Notes: a model not told the origin generated them from the letters alone. Positions 45,371 through 55,996 are shown, counted from the stretch's first letter. The stretch: 64,000 bases of DNA from Thiotrichaceae bacterium UBA7357 (GCA_002470825.1 DKOR01000018.1:28246-92245); one strand, 5' to 3'. A program made the numbers and translations.

Positions 45371-46696
45371 TTAAGGTTTTTCAAACCTAGGTTTTATTTT
45401 CTTTTCCCAGTTTTTTGCTTTCTCCATCAAGCGAGAATATTCCATCGTTGTTAATTCCCTTTTCTTCAAAACTTGATTACCAGCTATCCAGACATCACTG
45501 ACTTGTTCTCGATTGCCGGCGTAGATAATTTGCGATAGCGGTTCGTATAGAGGAGCGGTTTCTAATTGATTAAGGTTTATAGCAACGATATCGGCTTGCT
45601 TACCTTTTTTTAGCGAACCAATTGATTTATTTAGGCCGAGCGCCTTTGCGCTATTGAGTGTGGCCATCCTCAGTGTAGTGTGTGCATCCAGAACGGTACT
45701 GTCTTTGGCGACACCTTTGGCGACTATGGCTGCGGTACGCATTTCACCGAACATGTCTAGGTCGTTATTACTGGCTGTGCCATCGGTGCCGATGCAGACG
45801 TTTATACCTGCGTTGTGTAATTGCGCAGCCGGACAAAAGCCACTGGCAAGTTTTAGGTTTGATTCAGGGCAATGGGCAACGCTCACCCCGAACTTGGCTA
45901 ATTTTGCTATCTCAGCTTGTTCTAATTGCGTCATATGAACTGCCAACATGCGAGGACTGATGAGACCAAGATCTATTAAGCGTTGTAGAGGACGCTTTCC
46001 ATGATGTTCGATACTTTGTTCTACTTCAAACGCAGTTTCATGGATGTGCATATGAATCGGGATATCAAGTTCTTCTGCGAGCATATTAATACGTTTTAGT
46101 GGTTCGTCCGAAACAGTGTAGGGCGCATGTGGTGCGAAAGCTGTATTTACTAAAGGATTATGTCGATAAGTGTCGTGTACTTGTTCGCCTTTAAGAAGAT
46201 ATTCATCAGGATTATTCGCCCATGAGGTTGGGAAATCTGTTAAGATTAAACCAACAACCACACGCATACCAACATTTGCACAAACTTCTGCTGTTTGATC
46301 AGGGAAAAAGTACATATCGTTGAAACAAGTAGTTCCGCCACGGATCATTTCAGCTACGGCGATTTCTGTACCGTCTTTGACAAATTTAGAATTAACCCAT
46401 TTTTGTTCAGCAGGCCAGATATGTTCATTGAGCCATTCCATTAAAGGCAGGTCATTAGCTAACCCGCGTAACAGAGTCATGGCTGCATGTGTATGTGCGT
46501 TTATCAAGCCAGGAATGAGTGCGTGTTGCTCCAGATTATATTCTTCTCTTGCAGAAAATTTATTACATGCATCATCAGAAGGAAGTATACCTTCGATCTT
46601 ATCGTCTTTGATCGCAATTGAATAATTTTCATAGACGGTGTTTGTCGGTTCTATCGGTATAATCCATCTTGCGTTGATTAAGGTATCAACTTTCAT
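45371..46696 (-). CDS. mtaD: 5'-methylthioadenosine / S-adenosylhomocysteine deaminase
   Basis: A 441-residue amidohydrolase of the TRZ/ATZ family: zinc ligands in GLINAHTHAAMTLLRG, HMHIHETAFEVEQ, LAVHMTQLEQ and CIGTDGTASNNDLDMF. With mtnA next door it probably deaminates methylthioadenosine to methylthioinosine, as Pseudomonas MtaD does. The ATG at 46696 is chosen: upstream codons to 46885 would run into the divergent mtnA promoter region and do not look like this family. Confidence 0.88.
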   Translation of the reverse strand: MKVDTLINARWIIPIEPTNTVYENYSIAIKDDKIEGILPSDDACNKFSAREEYNLEQHALIPGLINAHTHAAMTLLRGLANDLPLMEWLNEHIWPAEQKWVNSKFVKDGTEIAVAEMIRGGTTCFNDMYFFPDQTAEVCANVGMRVVVGLILTDFPTSWANNPDEYLLKGEQVHDTYRHNPLVNTAFAPHAPYTVSDEPLKRINMLAEELDIPIHMHIHETAFEVEQSIEHHGKRPLQRLIDLGLISPRMLAVHMTQLEQAEIAKLAKFGVSVAHCPESNLKLASGFCPAAQLHNAGINVCIGTDGTASNNDLDMFGEMRTAAIVAKGVAKDSTVLDAHTTLRMATLNSAKALGLNKSIGSLKKGKQADIVAINLNQLETAPLYEPLSQIIYAGNREQVSDVWIAGNQVLKKRELTTMEYSRLMEKAKNWEKKIKPRFEKP

Positions 46697-46755
46697 CTTA
46701 AAAAAGGTATCCTTGGTTTTTTTACCATGATAAGTCATTAACAGGATAAAACGAA

Positions 46756-47811
46756 TTGGACGACGAAAATCTAGAACTCTCAGTTGAAGCATACTCCGCC
46801 GTGAGGTGGAATGCGGGGATGTTAACCTTACTAGACCAGAGAAAACTACCAAAAGAGATAAATTATCTTGATTATGATTCAGCAATTACTGTCGCGGTAG
46901 CGATTAAAGATATGGTTGTTCGAGGAGCACCAGCAATTGGTATTGCTGGTGCCTATGCGGTTGTATTGGCAGCACGATCGGCTTGGCAAGAGGCGAAGGA
47001 ATCATGGCGAGAAAAAATAGAAGGTGATATTCAGAAACTTGTTGCGGCGAGACCCACAGCAGTTAACTTACATTGGGCCATTGCTGAAATGAAGGAACTC
47101 TTTGACTCAATTGAAGGAGATCCAGAAGCAGCTTTACTAGAGCTGGCTCAGCGAATCCATTCAAAGGATATAGCCGCGAATTATGAGATGGGACGTTTAG
47201 GTGCTGAGTTAATCAGGGCTAATAGTCAGGTGATTACACATTGTAACGCGGGGGCATTGGCTACGGGTGGTTATGGTACAGCGTTAGGTGTTATTAGAAC
47301 GGCATTTAAAAATGGGTTAATCAAAAATGTATTTTCATCAGAAACTAGACCTTGGTTTCAAGGAGCACGCTTGACGAGTTGGGAATTGCAACGGGCTCAA
47401 ATCCCGGTAACTGTAGTGATTGATTCTGCTATTGCAAGTGTAATGATAAATAACAAAATAGCTTGGTTAATAGTCGGATCAGATCGAATTGCTGCGAATG
47501 GCGATGTCGCGAATAAGATTGGCACCTATTCTCATGCGATATCAGCTCATTACCACGGGGTAAAAGTGATGATTGTAGCACCATCATCGACTGTTGATTT
47601 GGAAGTTGAATCTGGTGCGGATATTAAGATTGAATATCGTGGAACAGAAGAAGTAACCGATTTTAAGACAACACGAATAGCTCCAAATAATATCGAGGCT
47701 ATCAACCCTGGATTTGATATTACCCCAGCAAAATTAGTCGATGTCATCGTTACAGAGAAAGGGGTCATCTATGATCCTGACACAAAAAAAATGCTTGCGT
47801 TATTTGGATAA
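46756..47811 (+). CDS. mtnA: Methylthioribose-1-phosphate isomerase
   Basis: MtnA turns methylthioribose-1-phosphate into methylthioribulose-1-phosphate in methionine salvage. The 351-residue protein has VRGAPAIGIAGAYAV, the catalytic cysteine in VITHCNAGALATGGYGTALG, SETRPWFQGARLTSWEL, and the aspartate in VGSDRIAANGDVANKIGTYS. The start is TTG at 46756 with AGGA 9 bases before it. Divergent from mtaD (59 bp). Other salvage steps are not in the window. Confidence 0.93.
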   Translation: MDDENLELSVEAYSAVRWNAGMLTLLDQRKLPKEINYLDYDSAITVAVAIKDMVVRGAPAIGIAGAYAVVLAARSAWQEAKESWREKIEGDIQKLVAARPTAVNLHWAIAEMKELFDSIEGDPEAALLELAQRIHSKDIAANYEMGRLGAELIRANSQVITHCNAGALATGGYGTALGVIRTAFKNGLIKNVFSSETRPWFQGARLTSWELQRAQIPVTVVIDSAIASVMINNKIAWLIVGSDRIAANGDVANKIGTYSHAISAHYHGVKVMIVAPSSTVDLEVESGADIKIEYRGTEEVTDFKTTRIAPNNIEAINPGFDITPAKLVDVIVTEKGVIYDPDTKKMLALFG

Positions 47812-47939
47812 TTAAAGTTCGGAAACACTTAATAAAAAGTAAGATATTGGTAGGGTAAATGGCTGGATTATGTTAGCATATAAAGATAAAAAACTACTAT
47901 AAACTAAAGCTTTACCATACCCCTTAGCAACAATAAATT

Positions 47940-50480
47940 ATGTCAGATACTGATTTCGCACTCACACTTTCACATATCAATATAGAAGACGAAATGCGTC
48001 AATCCTATATGGACTACGCCATGAGTGTTATCGTCGGTCGGGCGTTACCTGATGTCCGTGATGGCCTCAAGCCAGTGCATAGGCGTGTTTTGTTTGCTAT
48101 GAAAGAAATGGGTAATGACTATAACAAGCCCTACAAGAAGTCAGCTCGTGTTGTGGGTGATGTTATCGGTAAATACCATCCACATGGAGATACGGCTGTC
48201 TACGATACGATGGTTCGGATGGCTCAGCCATTTTCCTTACGCTATGTATTGGTGGATGGGCAAGGTAATTTCGGATCTGTTGATGGAGATTCTCCCGCAG
48301 CAATGCGATATACCGAAGTACGTATGTCGCGAATTACGCATGAAATTTTAGAAGATCTTGATAAAGAGACGGTCGATTTTTCTCCAAACTATGATGGTTC
48401 TGAGTATGAACCTGTAGTTATGCCGACCCGTATCCCAAATTTACTCGTAAATGGCTCCAGTGGCATCGCCGTTGGTATGGCGACAAATATCCCGCCGCAT
48501 AACCTGACCGAAGTCGTTTCTGCCTGTTTGGCGTTGATTGAGACTCCAGAATTAACCATTTCTGAGTTGATGAAGCACATTCCTGGTCCTGATTTTCCAA
48601 CAGCAGCTATTATTAATGGTTCCTCGGGGATTAGAGAAGCCTATGAAACAGGTCGTGGTCGCATCTATGTCAGGGCGCGTACTGAAATTGAAGAGAATGA
48701 CTCAGGTAGCAAAATAATAATTCATGAGCTTCCTTATCAAGTGAATAAGGCGCGTTTAGTCGAAAAGATAGCTGAGCTAGTCAAGGATAAAAAGGTAATC
48801 GGTATACGTGAACTACGTGATGAATCTGATAAGGATGGAATGCGTGTTGTCATTGAATTACGTCGTGGTGAAGTTGCGGAAGTCATCCTTAATAATTTGT
48901 ATAAGCTTACCCAAATGCAATCTGTATTTGGTATCAACATCGTTGCATTAGCCGATAATAGACCTCGAATAATGAATTTGAAGGATTTACTTGAAGCGTT
49001 TATCAGTCATCGTCGCGAAGTAGTTACTCGTCGTAGTCTTTTTGAATTACGAAAAGCAAGAGCTCGTGCTCATGTACTAGAAGGGCTTGCGGTTGCCTTA
49101 GCGAATATCGACCCGGTCATTACCCTTGTTAAGCAGTCTGCTAGTCCAATTGAAGCTAAGACTAGTCTCTTAGCACAAACATGGGGATCGGGGGCTGTTG
49201 TTCAAATGTTAAAAAGTGCCGGTGCGGGTGCTTCAAGACCTGATAATTTATCCAAAGAATATGGTCTTACTGAGGCTGGGTATCGGCTCTCACCGGTTCA
49301 GGCGCAAGCTATTCTTGAGTTGCGGTTACAAAAATTAACTGGTCTTGAAAAAGATAAAATCTTAAAAGAATACGGTGAGTTATTAGAAGTCATTGCGGAT
49401 TTGCTAGATATTCTTTCACGACCTGATCGTCTAATGATAGTCATACGAGATGAATTAAAAGATATTCTTGATCGCTACGGCGATGAAAGAAGGACAGAAA
49501 TTGTTCATACCCAAGAAGATCTGAGAATGGAAGATCTCATAATCGAAGAAGATGTTGTTGTTACGCTCTCACATGCGGGCTATGCTAAATCACAACCAAT
49601 AGATACGTATCGTTCACAAAAACGTGGTGGACGCGGAAAATCAGCAACATCAATTAAAAATGAAGATTTTATCGATAAATTATTCATAGCAAGCACACAT
49701 GATACGATTTTGTGCTTTTCTAATCGTGGGAAAGTCTATTGGCTTAAGGTCTATGATTTACCACAAGCTAGCCGTACAGCACGCGGCAAACCGATCATTA
49801 ATTTATTACCCTTACAAGATAGTGAGCAGATCAATGCAATATTGCCAATACGAGAATATGAAGAGAATAAATTTATCTTCATGGCGACGGCAAACGGTAC
49901 GGTCAAGAAAACTTCACTGACCGAATTCTCAAGAGTACGTGCAAATGGAAAACGCGCAATAGACTTAGATGATGGTAACAAGCTTATTGGAGTAGAAATT
50001 ACTGATGGACAACACGATATTATGTTGTTCAATGATATAGGTAAGGTTGTTCGTTTTCCAGAAACTCATGTTCGTGCAACAGGCAGAACGGCTAAAGGAG
50101 TTCGTGGAATTCGTTTGAGTGGAGATCAAAATGTTATTTCTCTAATTATTGTTAAAAATAAAGAAGGGACTATTCTAACAGCTACAGAAAATGGTTATGG
50201 AAAACGTACTCTGATCGATGATTATCCACAGAAGTCACGTGGTGGTAAAGGTGTTATTTCTATTCAAGTATCTGAACGTAATGGAAATGTTGTCGGCGCT
50301 GTGTCAGTCGATAATGATGATGAAATTATGTTGATTAGTGATCAAGGTACATTAATAAGAACACCTGTTAAAGATATCTCTGTCTTTGGTCGTAATACAC
50401 AAGGTGTACGGTTAGTTAATTTGAACGATACAGAACATTTGGTTAGCCTTGAGCGGATTATTGAATATGAAGAAGAATAG
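47940..50480 (+). CDS. gyrA: DNA gyrase subunit A
   Basis: GyrA is the breakage-reunion subunit of gyrase. The 846-residue protein has KYHPHGDTAVYDTMVRMAQP, with Thr at the E. coli S83 position (naturally Thr in several Pseudomonas), the catalytic tyrosine in AAMRYTEVRM, the GyrA-box-like QKRGGRGKSA, and the beta-pinwheel C-terminal domain. In Pseudomonas serC comes next; here it does not. Confidence 0.97.
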   Translation: MSDTDFALTLSHINIEDEMRQSYMDYAMSVIVGRALPDVRDGLKPVHRRVLFAMKEMGNDYNKPYKKSARVVGDVIGKYHPHGDTAVYDTMVRMAQPFSLRYVLVDGQGNFGSVDGDSPAAMRYTEVRMSRITHEILEDLDKETVDFSPNYDGSEYEPVVMPTRIPNLLVNGSSGIAVGMATNIPPHNLTEVVSACLALIETPELTISELMKHIPGPDFPTAAIINGSSGIREAYETGRGRIYVRARTEIEENDSGSKIIIHELPYQVNKARLVEKIAELVKDKKVIGIRELRDESDKDGMRVVIELRRGEVAEVILNNLYKLTQMQSVFGINIVALADNRPRIMNLKDLLEAFISHRREVVTRRSLFELRKARARAHVLEGLAVALANIDPVITLVKQSASPIEAKTSLLAQTWGSGAVVQMLKSAGAGASRPDNLSKEYGLTEAGYRLSPVQAQAILELRLQKLTGLEKDKILKEYGELLEVIADLLDILSRPDRLMIVIRDELKDILDRYGDERRTEIVHTQEDLRMEDLIIEEDVVVTLSHAGYAKSQPIDTYRSQKRGGRGKSATSIKNEDFIDKLFIASTHDTILCFSNRGKVYWLKVYDLPQASRTARGKPIINLLPLQDSEQINAILPIREYEENKFIFMATANGTVKKTSLTEFSRVRANGKRAIDLDDGNKLIGVEITDGQHDIMLFNDIGKVVRFPETHVRATGRTAKGVRGIRLSGDQNVISLIIVKNKEGTILTATENGYGKRTLIDDYPQKSRGGKGVISIQVSERNGNVVGAVSVDNDDEIMLISDQGTLIRTPVKDISVFGRNTQGVRLVNLNDTEHLVSLERIIEYEEE

Positions 50481-50689
50481 CAAAAAGAATAAGAAAACTA
50501 ATTTCATGTAAAACAATTCTTCTTAATGCTAGTGCACATTCTTATGAAATCTAAGTGGTAAAATCTTCCAAATGTTCAATTTCATGAAAAAACAGAGTAA
50601 ATACACGTGTGATTCCTTAACAACTGCTTGTCTCTGACGTATCCTGACGTACTTGAAAAACAATTTAAGAAATAATCTGGTGCTGGATT

Positions 50690-51775
50690 ATGTCCGATGA
50701 TAAAAAACTAGCGCAGCTGCGTGTTGATATAGATGCATTAGATAATCAACTGATCCGTCTGATAAGCACTCGTGCACGTCTTGCACAAAACGTGGCAGAG
50801 GTGAAAAACGCATCACGAGAACCAACAATCTTTTATCGTCCTGAACGCGAAGCTCAAATATTAAAAAAAGTAATAGAACAAAATAAAGGCCCACTTTCTG
50901 AAGAAGAAATGGCGCGCCTATTTCGTGAAATAATGTCGGCTTGCCTAGCATTAGAACAAAGATTGGACATAGCCTATCTTGGGCCGAAAGGGACTTTTAC
51001 ACAATCCGCTGCGCTAAAACACTTTGGAAATTCTGTTAAGACGAATGCTTTCACTACAATTGATCAAGTATTTCGTGAAGTTGAATCAGGTGCTTCACAC
51101 TATGGTGTAGTGCCGGTTGAAAATTCAATCGAAGGAGTTGTAAATCATACATTAGATATGTTGAATCATTCCAGTTTGACTATATGTGGTGAAGTGGAAT
51201 TACGAATACATCATCATCTATTAAGTCAGGATGAGTCGTTAGATGAGATAACTATTGTTTATTCACATCAACAAGGATTGGCACAATGTAGAGCATGGTT
51301 GGATACACATTTAATTAAGGCGGAACGCATTCCAGTTAGTAGTAACAGCGAAGCAGCACGTATTACCAGCAATAAACTGCATGTTGCTGCTATAGCAAGC
51401 AGTATCGCAGGCGAGTTATATCAACTAAATAACCTTGTCAGTAATATTGAAGATCAAGCTGATAATACGACTCGTTTTTTAGTTATTGGTAAGGAAGAGT
51501 GTAGTGCTTGTGGACATGACAAAACCTCTTTAATTTTTTCAGCACCCAATAAGCCAGGTGCATTACATAGGATGTTAAGTTGTTTTGCTGATAATGGGAT
51601 TAGTATGACAAGAATTGAATCCAGACCTTCACGTCGGGAAATGTGGGATTACGTTTTTTTCGTTGATATTGAGGGTCATGCCGATGATGAACCTGTTAGA
51701 AAAGCATTACTTGAGTTAGAAGAACATGCAGCAATGGTCAAATTGCTTGGGTCTTACCCTAAAGCTGTATTATGA
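50690..51775 (+). CDS. pheA: Chorismate mutase / prephenate dehydratase
   Basis: The bifunctional P-protein makes phenylpyruvate. Of 361 residues, 1-90 are the AroQ mutase (LAQLRVDIDALDNQLIRLIS, FYRPEREAQILKK), about 95-275 the dehydratase (AYLGPKGTFTQSAALKHFG, VPVENSIEGVVNHTLD, NTTRFLVIG), and 285-361 an ACT domain (ESRPSRREMWDYVFFVDIEG) that should give phenylalanine feedback. It lies 209 bp after gyrA, in the space where serC is usual. Confidence 0.96.
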   Translation: MSDDKKLAQLRVDIDALDNQLIRLISTRARLAQNVAEVKNASREPTIFYRPEREAQILKKVIEQNKGPLSEEEMARLFREIMSACLALEQRLDIAYLGPKGTFTQSAALKHFGNSVKTNAFTTIDQVFREVESGASHYGVVPVENSIEGVVNHTLDMLNHSSLTICGEVELRIHHHLLSQDESLDEITIVYSHQQGLAQCRAWLDTHLIKAERIPVSSNSEAARITSNKLHVAAIASSIAGELYQLNNLVSNIEDQADNTTRFLVIGKEECSACGHDKTSLIFSAPNKPGALHRMLSCFADNGISMTRIESRPSRREMWDYVFFVDIEGHADDEPVRKALLELEEHAAMVKLLGSYPKAVL

Positions 51776-52002
51776 AAATAGTTATTTTGTCCCAATTCAT
51801 TTTTACGATAATTGGATCTAAGCTATTCTTATGCATTCTGTATGCAATTTATAGCTATTTGAATACGTTCATGAAGAACTTCTCTGTAATGTTCATGTGT
51901 TACTATATAAGTGCGGCAATAAAATTTGTGTAGTCGCTTCTTTCCAGAAAAATATAGAGCCTCATGTTGAAAAAACCAACTGACTTTTAGGAATAAAATA
52001 GT

Positions 52003-53106
52003 ATGTCATGTGATTTATTTTCGCTTACCACACCGGGTGTTGCTGGTCTTCAGCCTTATCATGCAGGCAAACCCATCGAAGAGCTACAACGAGAGCTAGG
52101 TTTGGGTGAAATCATAAAGCTTGCGTCTAATGAAAATCCGCTAGGACCAAGTCAACAGGTATTAGATACTATTGCGTCTACAAAAAATTTATCACGTTAT
52201 CCTGATGGAAATGGGTACAAATTAAAGAAAGCTCTTGCTGAAAAACATAAAATAGATATCGATCATATTACATTAGGTAATGGTTCAAACGACATTCTGG
52301 AAATGGTGGCCCGTACTTTTGTTAATATTGAACATCAGGTTATTTACTCGCAGCATTCATTTGCGGTTTATCCCATAGTGACTCAGGCAGTGGGTGCAGA
52401 ACATATTGTTGTTCCTGCTGATGAATGGGGACATGATTTACCTGCCATGTTGGCTGCGATTACTAATAAAACAAGACTAATGTTTATTGCAAATCCGAAT
52501 AACCCGACTGGTACATGGATTGATAGTGAAAGTTTAAGACATTTACTAGAGAATGTTCCAGGGCACGTTATCGTTTTGGTCGACGAAGCGTATTTTGAAT
52601 ATGCCGCTGTTGAAAAAGACTACCCTGATACTAGTTTGTGGTTGAGTGAATTTAGTAATTTAATTGTCACGCGTACTTTTTCCAAGGCCTATGGTTTGGC
52701 AGGTCTCCGAGTCGGCTATGGCCTGTCTCACCCAGACTTAGCTGGCTTGTTAAATCGCGTGCGCCAACCGTTTAATAATAATAGCTTGGCACTAGTTGCA
52801 GCAGAAACTGCATTGCATGACAAACAATATATCAAGCACAGTATCACAATGAATCAAAGTGGAATGCAGATGTTAACAAAAGCATTAGATAGCTTGGGTT
52901 TAGGGTTTATTCCATCAAAAGGAAATTTTATTTGTGCTGATTTTAAACAACCCACAGTAGGAATTTATCAAGCTTTATTGAAGGCAGGTATTATTGTCCG
53001 TTCTGTTGCAAACTATGATATGCCGAATCATTTGCGTATCAGTGTTGGTTTAGAATCTGAAAATATTCGGTTTATAAACGAGCTTACTAAAATAATGGCC
53101 GTATAA
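52003..53106 (+). CDS. hisC: Histidinol-phosphate / aromatic aminotransferase
   Basis: A 367-residue class I/II PLP aminotransferase: KLASNENPLGPSQQVLD, FIANPNNPTGTW, VDEAYFEYA and the PLP lysine in TRTFSKAYGLAGLRVGYG. Between pheA and tyrA it is the HisC2-type paralogue, likely used for phenylalanine and tyrosine transamination as well as, or instead of, histidinol phosphate. tyrA follows after 3 bp. Confidence 0.94.
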   Translation: MSCDLFSLTTPGVAGLQPYHAGKPIEELQRELGLGEIIKLASNENPLGPSQQVLDTIASTKNLSRYPDGNGYKLKKALAEKHKIDIDHITLGNGSNDILEMVARTFVNIEHQVIYSQHSFAVYPIVTQAVGAEHIVVPADEWGHDLPAMLAAITNKTRLMFIANPNNPTGTWIDSESLRHLLENVPGHVIVLVDEAYFEYAAVEKDYPDTSLWLSEFSNLIVTRTFSKAYGLAGLRVGYGLSHPDLAGLLNRVRQPFNNNSLALVAAETALHDKQYIKHSITMNQSGMQMLTKALDSLGLGFIPSKGNFICADFKQPTVGIYQALLKAGIIVRSVANYDMPNHLRISVGLESENIRFINELTKIMAV

Positions 53107-53109
53107 GTT

Positions 53110-53988
53110 ATGTTGATCGAACATCTTTCTATTATTGGTGTTGGACTTATTGGTGGTTCGCTCGCTCGCGCCTTGCGTAAAGCAAAACTAGTTAATCGTA
53201 TTACTGGTTGTAATCGTAATGAGAACACATTAAAGAAAGCGATTGAGCTTGATATCATTGATGACTACTCCTTAAACATAAAAGACGCAGTTATTGGTGC
53301 TGATGTAGTTGTTATTGGCACGCCACTTTCTACAACTGAAAAAATATTTCCACAAATTGTGGCATCTTTAAAACCAAGTGCAGTGTTAACCGATGTTGGT
53401 AGTGCCAAAGGTAGTGTTGTCATTACTGCTCAAAAGGTAATGGGTGATAATTTTTCAAGCTTTGTTCCTGGTCACCCTATCGCAGGTACAGAACAGAGTG
53501 GTGTTGAGGCATCGTTTGCAGAGTTGTTTGTCGACCATCGCGTAATACTTACGCCTTTAGATGTTACAGATGCTTCTGCACATAAGTTGATCACTAAAAT
53601 GTGGCAAGTAGTTGGTGCCAATGTGATTAATCTTGATGTTAAACATCATGATGACGTGCTAGCCGCGACTAGTCACTTACCGCATATGCTGGCTTATGCC
53701 TTAGTTGATTGCTTGGCAGGTATGCAAGAACGTGAGGATATCTTTAAATATGCCGCGGGAGGTTTTGCTGATTTCACGCGAATTGCCTCTAGTAACCCTG
53801 AAATGTGGCATGACATCTGTTTTTCTAATCGCGATGCATTATTAAACTCACTAGAACTATTTTCCGCACACATCAATAGTATAAAAGGAGCTATTGAAAA
53901 TTCTGATAGTGAACACTTATTATCGATCTTTAAACGTGCCAAACAGGTTAGAGATCAATTCACTAAATCCAGAAACCAGTCTGAATAA
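53110..53988 (+). CDS. tyrA: Prephenate/arogenate dehydrogenase
   Basis: TyrA oxidatively decarboxylates prephenate (or arogenate) toward tyrosine. The 292-residue protein has the NAD site IIGVGLIGGSLARALRKAKL, GTPLSTTEKIFPQI, and the substrate histidines in HPIAGTEQSGVEASF and ATSHLPHMLAYALVD. It ends 9 bp before aroA. No chorismate mutase domain is fused to it. Confidence 0.95.
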   Translation: MLIEHLSIIGVGLIGGSLARALRKAKLVNRITGCNRNENTLKKAIELDIIDDYSLNIKDAVIGADVVVIGTPLSTTEKIFPQIVASLKPSAVLTDVGSAKGSVVITAQKVMGDNFSSFVPGHPIAGTEQSGVEASFAELFVDHRVILTPLDVTDASAHKLITKMWQVVGANVINLDVKHHDDVLAATSHLPHMLAYALVDCLAGMQEREDIFKYAAGGFADFTRIASSNPEMWHDICFSNRDALLNSLELFSAHINSIKGAIENSDSEHLLSIFKRAKQVRDQFTKSRNQSE

Positions 53989-53997
53989 CAAATCAAG

Positions 53998-55311
53998 ATG
54001 AATTCAAATATTAGTTCTAGTTTTCAAATCAAACCGGGAGGTGTCATTTCTGGACGGATAATTGTGCCTGGAGATAAATCTATTTCACATCGAGCCTTGA
54101 TGTTGGGGGCTATCGCAGAAGGTAACACAACAATCACAGGTTTCCTACAAGGTGAAGATACTCTCGCAACAGCAAAGGTTCTTCGGCAAATGGGAGTTAA
54201 AATAGAGAATGATGGCAAGCTTGTTCGTATCAATGGTGTTGGGCTAAACGGATTAAATGAGAGTAACATCTCGCTCGACCTTGGAAATTCAGGTACGTCT
54301 GCTCGTTTAATGATAGGTTTATTGGCAGGTCAAATCTTTGACTCTGAGTTAATAGGTGATAAGTCATTAATGAAAAGGCCGATGCTGCGCGTGGTTAATC
54401 CATTACGTGATATGAATGCAGAAATTAGTTGTTCGGATAAAGGAACTCTGCCGATAAATATAATAGGTGGGTGTAAGCTGCATGGGATTGAGTATGAATT
54501 ACCCGTTGCCAGTGCACAATTAAAATCCTGTTTACTTTTAGCCGGTTTATATGCTGAGGGAGTCACAACCATTATCGAGCATCAGGCCACTCGTGATCAT
54601 ACTGAACGAATGCTCAGTGCATTTTCACATCCAATAACAAGACATCAAAACCGAATATCTATATGTAAGGCTGATAGACTTATGGGAACAGACATAAATA
54701 TACCAGCTGATTTTTCTTCAGCATCATTTTTTATTGTAGCAGCAACAATAGCACCCGGCTCGGATATCGTGCTTGAGAATGTTGGAATTAACCCTACTCG
54801 TGATGCAATGCTAAAGATTATGGAACTAATGGGTGCTGACATCAAACTTGAAAACAAGCGAGAACAATCTGGCGAACCGGTTGCAGATATACATATAAAG
54901 AGCAGTGAGTTATGTGGAATCAATATTCCGAAAGAATTGGTGCCTATCGCGATAGATGAATTTCCAATAATAATGATTGCTGCTAGCTGTGCTAAAGGAG
55001 AAACTCGCTTGTCTGGTGCTGCTGAGCTGAGAGTTAAAGAAAGTGATCGAATTCAGTCGATGTTAGATGGTTTTATTGCAACAGGTATTCGGGCTGAAGA
55101 TACTGAAGATGGTATGGTAATTCAGGAAAGTAAATTTAATGGTGGAGTTGTTAATAGTCATGGAGATCATCGAATTGCTATGGCTTTTGCCATCGCTGGA
55201 CTTGTTTCTAAAGAAACAATAGTTGTTAATGATTGTGAAAATGTAGCAACCTCATTCCCAGGATTTGTTGAATTGGCCCAAAAAGCAGGCGTGAACATCA
55301 CTTATGTCTAA
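53998..55311 (+). CDS. aroA: 3-phosphoshikimate 1-carboxyvinyltransferase (EPSP synthase)
   Basis: AroA joins PEP to shikimate-3-phosphate. The 437-residue protein has GDKSISHRALMLGAIAEG, LDLGNSGTSARLMIGLLAG, RPMLRVVNPLRDM, and RVKESDRIQSML with the substrate lysine and arginine. The motif around GNSGTSARL is the glyphosate-tolerant-leaning class II form rather than the E. coli form. It overlaps cmk by 8 bp. Confidence 0.95.
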   Translation: MNSNISSSFQIKPGGVISGRIIVPGDKSISHRALMLGAIAEGNTTITGFLQGEDTLATAKVLRQMGVKIENDGKLVRINGVGLNGLNESNISLDLGNSGTSARLMIGLLAGQIFDSELIGDKSLMKRPMLRVVNPLRDMNAEISCSDKGTLPINIIGGCKLHGIEYELPVASAQLKSCLLLAGLYAEGVTTIIEHQATRDHTERMLSAFSHPITRHQNRISICKADRLMGTDINIPADFSSASFFIVAATIAPGSDIVLENVGINPTRDAMLKIMELMGADIKLENKREQSGEPVADIHIKSSELCGINIPKELVPIAIDEFPIIMIAASCAKGETRLSGAAELRVKESDRIQSMLDGFIATGIRAEDTEDGMVIQESKFNGGVVNSHGDHRIAMAFAIAGLVSKETIVVNDCENVATSFPGFVELAQKAGVNITYV

Positions 55312-55996
55312 TGTGCCCGTAATTACTATTGATGGTCCAAGTGGTACAGGTAAAGGCACTATTTGTAGCTACCTTGCTGACTGGTTGCAATGGCACTTTC
55401 TGGACAGTGGTATTCTTTATCGGGTGCTTGCACTGGCAGCAGAAAGAAAAGGAATTAATAGCGATGATGAAATTGCAATTGTGACATTGGCAGAAAACTT
55501 GGATATTGAATTTAAGAACGCAGGAACCGGTTCTTTAGTGAACATTGAATTAGATAGGAAAGTGGTGACTGACGAAATTCGTACTGAAATTTGTGCTAGT
55601 GGGGCATCTGTCATAGCATCAATCGCAAAAGTTCGTGAGGCTTTGATATCAAGGCAAAGGGCATTTCAGGAAGCTCCGGGATTGATTGCTGATGGCCGCG
55701 ATATGGGCACGGTAGTTTTTCCAAATGCGACGTTAAAGATATATTTGACAGCTAGCGCAGAGAAAAGGGCTAAAAGAAGGTATGAACAGTTGAAGGAAAA
55801 GGGTATTAATGCTAACCTCCGCGACCTTTCTGCTGCTATAATTGAGAGAGATGAGCGTGATAGCATGCGCCCTGTATCACCCTTAAAGCCAGCAAAAGAT
55901 GCGATTGTTATCGATACTAGCTTTTTAAGCATTGATGAGGTCTTAGATAAGATATCAGAATTAGTAAGAAACGCGATTCCGAAATTGAAAAAATAG
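55304..55996 (+). CDS. cmk: Cytidylate kinase
   Basis: Cmk phosphorylates CMP and dCMP. The 230-residue protein has the P-loop VITIDGPSGTGKGTICSYLA, DSGILYRVLALAA and ADGRDMGTVVFPNATLKIYL. The start lies inside aroA (8 bp overlap); cmk and rpsA are 93 bp apart, with rpsA likely having its own promoter. Confidence 0.96.
   Translation: MSNVPVITIDGPSGTGKGTICSYLADWLQWHFLDSGILYRVLALAAERKGINSDDEIAIVTLAENLDIEFKNAGTGSLVNIELDRKVVTDEIRTEICASGASVIASIAKVREALISRQRAFQEAPGLIADGRDMGTVVFPNATLKIYLTASAEKRAKRRYEQLKEKGINANLRDLSAAIIERDERDSMRPVSPLKPAKDAIVIDTSFLSIDEVLDKISELVRNAIPKLKK

Noticed and set aside
46697..46885. N-terminal extension of mtaD to 46885
   Set aside because: The added residues do not resemble the family and would overlap the divergent mtnA gene.
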